Translations under genes and position numbers: made by a program | Shown: piece after piece, positions 61,780-64,000 of the stretch | Layout: each line of letters opens with the position of its first letter | Position numbering within the stretch: position 1 is the first letter of the stretch | Notes under the pieces: generated by a model | Told to the model about the DNA's origin: nothing | Seen by the model: only the letters and a program-made list of their open reading frames with translations | Databases searched by the model: none | Origin: an uncultured Sphingomonas sp. | Lineage (GTDB): Bacteria > Pseudomonadota > Alphaproteobacteria > Sphingomonadales > Sphingomonadaceae | Assembly: GCA_946482655.1 (NCBI GenBank) | Contig: CAMLSA010000002.1 | Span: 19,345-83,344, forward strand | Direction of reading: 5' to 3' | DNA: 64,000 nt

Positions 61780-62334
61780 TTACAGCTTCGGCAGGGTCAC
61801 CCCCTGCTGGCCCATATATTTGCCGGCGCGGTCGGCATAGCTGATCTCGCAGGGCTCGTTGCCCTGCAGGAACAGGAACTGGCAGGCGCCCTCATTGGCA
61901 TAGATCTTGGCGGGGAGCGGGGTCGTGTTCGAAAATTCGAGCGTGACGTGGCCTTCCCAGCCGGGCTCGAGCGGCGTCACATTCACGATGATCCCGCAGC
62001 GCGCATAGGTCGACTTGCCAAGGCAGATCACGAGGACGTCGCGCGGCACACGAAAATATTCGACCGTCCGGGCGAGTGCGAAGCTGTTGGGAGGGATGAT
62101 GCAGCAGTCGGTCTCACGGTCGACGAAGCTGTTCGATGCGAAATTCTTCGGATCAACCGTCGCCGAATCGACATTGGTGAAGATCTTGAACTCGGGGGCG
62201 ACCCGCGCATCATAGCCATAGGAGGAGAGGCCATAGCTGATGCAGCCGTCCCGCCGTTGCGCCTCGACGAACGGCTCGATCATCCCATGCTTCTGCGCCT
62301 GCTCCCGAATCCACTTGTCCGACATGATCGACAT
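61780..62334 (-). CDS. dcd: dCTP deaminase
   Basis: 184 residues from ATG 62334 ([15 protein letters not shown] 62325 also possible). Motifs: [51 protein letters not shown] and [20 protein letters not shown]. Makes dUTP from dCTP for thymidylate synthesis. Just downstream of cdd on the same strand, a pyrimidine-salvage pair. Confidence 0.96.
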   Translation of the reverse strand: MSIMSDKWIREQAQKHGMIEPFVEAQRRDGCISYGLSSYGYDARVAPEFKIFTNVDSATVDPKNFASNSFVDRETDCCIIPPNSFALARTVEYFRVPRDVLVICLGKSTYARCGIIVNVTPLEPGWEGHVTLEFSNTTPLPAKIYANEGACQFLFLQGNEPCEISYADRAGKYMGQQGVTLPKL

Positions 62335-62350
62335 GCAGCGAGGTACCCCC

Positions 62351-62821
62351 TTATTCGATGCCCAGATCGGCCGGGCCGAAGGCATGTGGCAGCAATTCCG
62401 ATGCCCGAAAATGAGCGAAGGCGCCACCATCGGCCGATCCGCAATAGATGTCGATTTCGCGTCGGCCGAGCTGGACGGCCTCGTTGATCACCTGACGGCA
62501 GCGGCCGCAGGGCGTCACCAGCGTCGAGCCGCTGATCGAACCATCGCGCGCGAGCGCGCCGCCGATGACTCCGATGGCGACGATATCGCGCAGATGGCCC
62601 GCGCTGCTGGCGGTGGCCATCGCCACCGTCTCGGCGCAGAGCGAAAGGCCGTAGCTGGCATTTTCAAAATTGGCGCCGGTGACGATCCGGCCGTCGCCGA
62701 GCAGGATCGCCGCGCCGACCCCGAAGCGCGAATAAGGGGCGTGGGCGTGCGCCGCCGCCTCGCGTGCCGCGTCGATCAGGACGCGACCGGCCACCTCGCG
62801 CATGTCAACCGGCTCAGCCAC
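62351..62821 (-). CDS. cdd: Cytidine deaminase
   Basis: 156 residues. [14 protein letters not shown], then the zinc motifs CAET (His replaced by Cys, as in tetrameric CDAs; Glu catalytic) and PCGRCRQ. Deaminates cytidine/deoxycytidine. GTG start 62821 overlaps the UPF0262 stop by 8 bases; ATG 62803 is an alternative. Confidence 0.93.
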   Translation of the reverse strand: MAEPVDMREVAGRVLIDAAREAAAHAHAPYSRFGVGAAILLGDGRIVTGANFENASYGLSLCAETVAMATASSAGHLRDIVAIGVIGGALARDGSISGSTLVTPCGRCRQVINEAVQLGRREIDIYCGSADGGAFAHFRASELLPHAFGPADLGIE

Positions 62822-63296
62822 GGATGTGGAGCACGCAGATCAGCGTGAACAGGCGCCGCGCGGTGTCGAAATCGACCTCGATCTTGGTTTCGAGCCTATC
62901 CTTCAGCAGCTGCGCCGCATCGTTATGGATTCCGCGCCGGGCCATGTCGACGGTTTCGATCTGCTGGGCGGTCGAGGTCCGGATGGCCTGAAAATAGCTG
63001 TCGCAGATCGCGAAATAATCCTTGATCGGGCGGCGGAAGCTGCCGAGCCCGAGGATCAGTGTTTCGAGCAGCTCGCCGCTTTCGGCCAGGATATCGATAG
63101 CCAGCCGACCCTCCTCGACCCGCAGCTTCACACGATAGGGTCCGGCATAGCCTTGTGGATAGACTTTGAGCGGCTTGAAGTAATTATCCTCGAGCAGGTC
63201 GAAGATGGCGACGCGCCGCTCCTGCTCGACATCGGCATTGCGCCAGATGATCGTCTTTTCATCGAGATCGATGGCGATGATGCGCGGATCGGACAT
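62814..63296 (-). CDS. UPF0262 family protein
   Basis: 160 residues. Begins SDPRIIAIDLDEKTIIWRN and contains HNDAAQLLKDRL, matching the alphaproteobacterial UPF0262 family of unknown function. Length is normal. It precedes cdd and dcd on the minus strand with a slight overlap, so they may be one operon. Confidence 0.88.
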   Translation of the reverse strand: MSDPRIIAIDLDEKTIIWRNADVEQERRVAIFDLLEDNYFKPLKVYPQGYAGPYRVKLRVEEGRLAIDILAESGELLETLILGLGSFRRPIKDYFAICDSYFQAIRTSTAQQIETVDMARRGIHNDAAQLLKDRLETKIEVDFDTARRLFTLICVLHIRG

Positions 63297-63336
63297 GTTC
63301 CCCGCCCTTAGCGATGCCTGGTCTGCTTGGCAAAGC

Positions 63337-63369
63337 GAAGCATGCAGAACTTGTGGTTCTGCATGCTTC
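63337..63369 (-). terminator. Long perfect hairpin between MarR and UPF0262 genes
   Basis: Arms GAAGCATGCAGAAC and GTTCTGCATGCTTC (14 bp, no mismatch) around TTGTG. It follows the MarR gene by about 175 bases and precedes UPF0262 by 41. The minus-strand trailer GCTTTGCC has only three T. It is either an intrinsic terminator of modest strength or a conserved regulatory RNA/DNA site. Confidence 0.6.
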
Positions 63370-63544
63370 CAGTTTGCCTCGGGGGGAGGAACTTAGCCGG
63401 CGACGCGCCCCGTCACATGACGCTCCAGCCGTGCACCGGCCGACGGCAGAGCTTGCCGCCAACCTCGAAGCGCCGACTGACCCTGATCTGCCGCGCACCG
63501 GAAGCCGCGCACCTTGCCAAGAGCGGCGATGCTGCTCATCCTGT

Positions 63545-64000
63545 TCATCGTCTCGTCCCCGCGACCGATGGTTCAAGCCGTTCGTCGCACTCACGAACAT
63601 GGTCGCTGACGATCGTCAGCAGGTCGGTCAGGACGGTGCGCTGCTCGCGGGAAAGTGGTTCGAGCATCTCTTCTTCCATCTCCATCGCGATCGCGCCGAG
63701 CTCACCGACCAGCGGCATGGCGCGTTCGGTCAGATGCAGCCTCCAGACGCGGCGGTCCGACGGATCGGCACGGCGCTCGATCAGGTCAGCCTCGGCGAGC
63801 CGGTCGACCATTCGGCACAGGGTGATTCGCTCGACATCGAGCATTTCGGCGAGCTCGCTCTGCGTGGGGCCCTCGACGCGCGACAGGCTGAACAATACCC
63901 GCCACTGGGCGCGAGTGATACCGCGAGATCGCGCGCGGGCGTCGAACCGATAGCGCGCCCGGCGCGCCGTTCTCGCCGGTGCAGGAGCTGCCCGACGGCG
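63545..64000 (-). CDS. MarR-family regulator (5' end cut by right edge)
   Basis: The frame is open through base 64000, so the true start lies outside. Visible part ~151 residues: ARYRFDARARSRGITRAQWR (first helices), EGPTQSELAEMLDVERITLC (recognition helix region), RMVDRLAEADLIERRADPSD and RRVWRLHLTE (wing), then the dimerisation helices. DNA-binding repressor or activator; ligand and targets unknown. Confidence 0.9.
   Translation of the reverse strand, partial: RRRAAPAPARTARRARYRFDARARSRGITRAQWRVLFSLSRVEGPTQSELAEMLDVERITLCRMVDRLAEADLIERRADPSDRRVWRLHLTERAMPLVGELGAIAMEMEEEMLEPLSREQRTVLTDLLTIVSDHVRECDERLEPSVAGTRR

Overview
The window looks like chromosome of a high-GC alphaproteobacterium of the order Sphingomonadales (Sphingomonas or a close relative; genus not determinable by eye). 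The pointers are a complete XrtA/EpsH-type exopolysaccharide gene set of the kind common in sphingomonads, a UPF0262 gene (alphaproteobacterial family), a TonB receptor rich in iron-uptake features, and the gene order truA-fmt-recR-def. I found no rRNA, tRNA, CRISPR array, transposase or integrase.

Layout. 1-3540 (+): end of a glycosyltransferase, an exported M23 peptidase, a GT4 glycosyltransferase and a methyltransferase. 3931-11159 (-): an RTX calcium-binding protein plus a complete type I secretion system (tolC-like, prtD-like ABC exporter, hlyD-like adaptor) whose last gene is a sulfotransferase. 11370-20413 (+): a 1385-residue TPR/RgpF/GT4/GT2 protein, a 900-residue methyltransferase/glycosyltransferase/sugar-methyltransferase fusion, an FkbM methyltransferase and a second methyltransferase. 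20623-28605 (-): an FkbM methyltransferase carrying a discoidin domain, a glycosyltransferase with a DUF4214-like tail, capsule-export-type KpsE and KpsM proteins (no KpsT ATPase), and two more GT4 proteins. 28828-32771 (+): rmlCBDA for dTDP-L-rhamnose followed by a coupled cyclic-nucleotide-binding-fold protein. 32868-39127 (-): a small CxxC protein, a histidine kinase/response regulator pair, a Sel1-repeat protein and a Fur-type-regulated siderophore receptor. 39287-40261: trxB.

40270-54897: the XrtA-associated exopolysaccharide cluster (ACP, acyl-CoA ligase, PLP decarboxylase, outer-membrane export protein, chain-length protein, tyrosine kinase, beta-barrel protein, AAA ATPase, deacetylase, FemAB protein, glycosyltransferase, amidotransferase). 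The exosortase gene itself is not present; the genes at the place where it could be expected abut with 4 bases between them. 54944-64000: housekeeping (truA, fmt, recR, def, rnr, dcd, cdd, UPF0262), an iron-linked tonB/piuC pair and the end of a MarR regulator cut by the right edge.

Taken together, the first 33 kb reads as a surface-glycan locus: dTDP-rhamnose supply, many glycosyltransferases, an unusual density of methyltransferases and one sulfotransferase for decoration, an incomplete ABC capsule exporter, and a type I secretion system that probably exports the adjacent RTX protein. A second, independent polysaccharide system (Wzx/Wzy-like, XrtA type) follows. The least described parts are the multi-domain fusion enzymes, the shared DUF4214-like module, the sulfotransferase inside the secretion operon, the cNMP-fold protein with a lost phosphate-binding arginine, and several perfect inverted repeats in front of genes.
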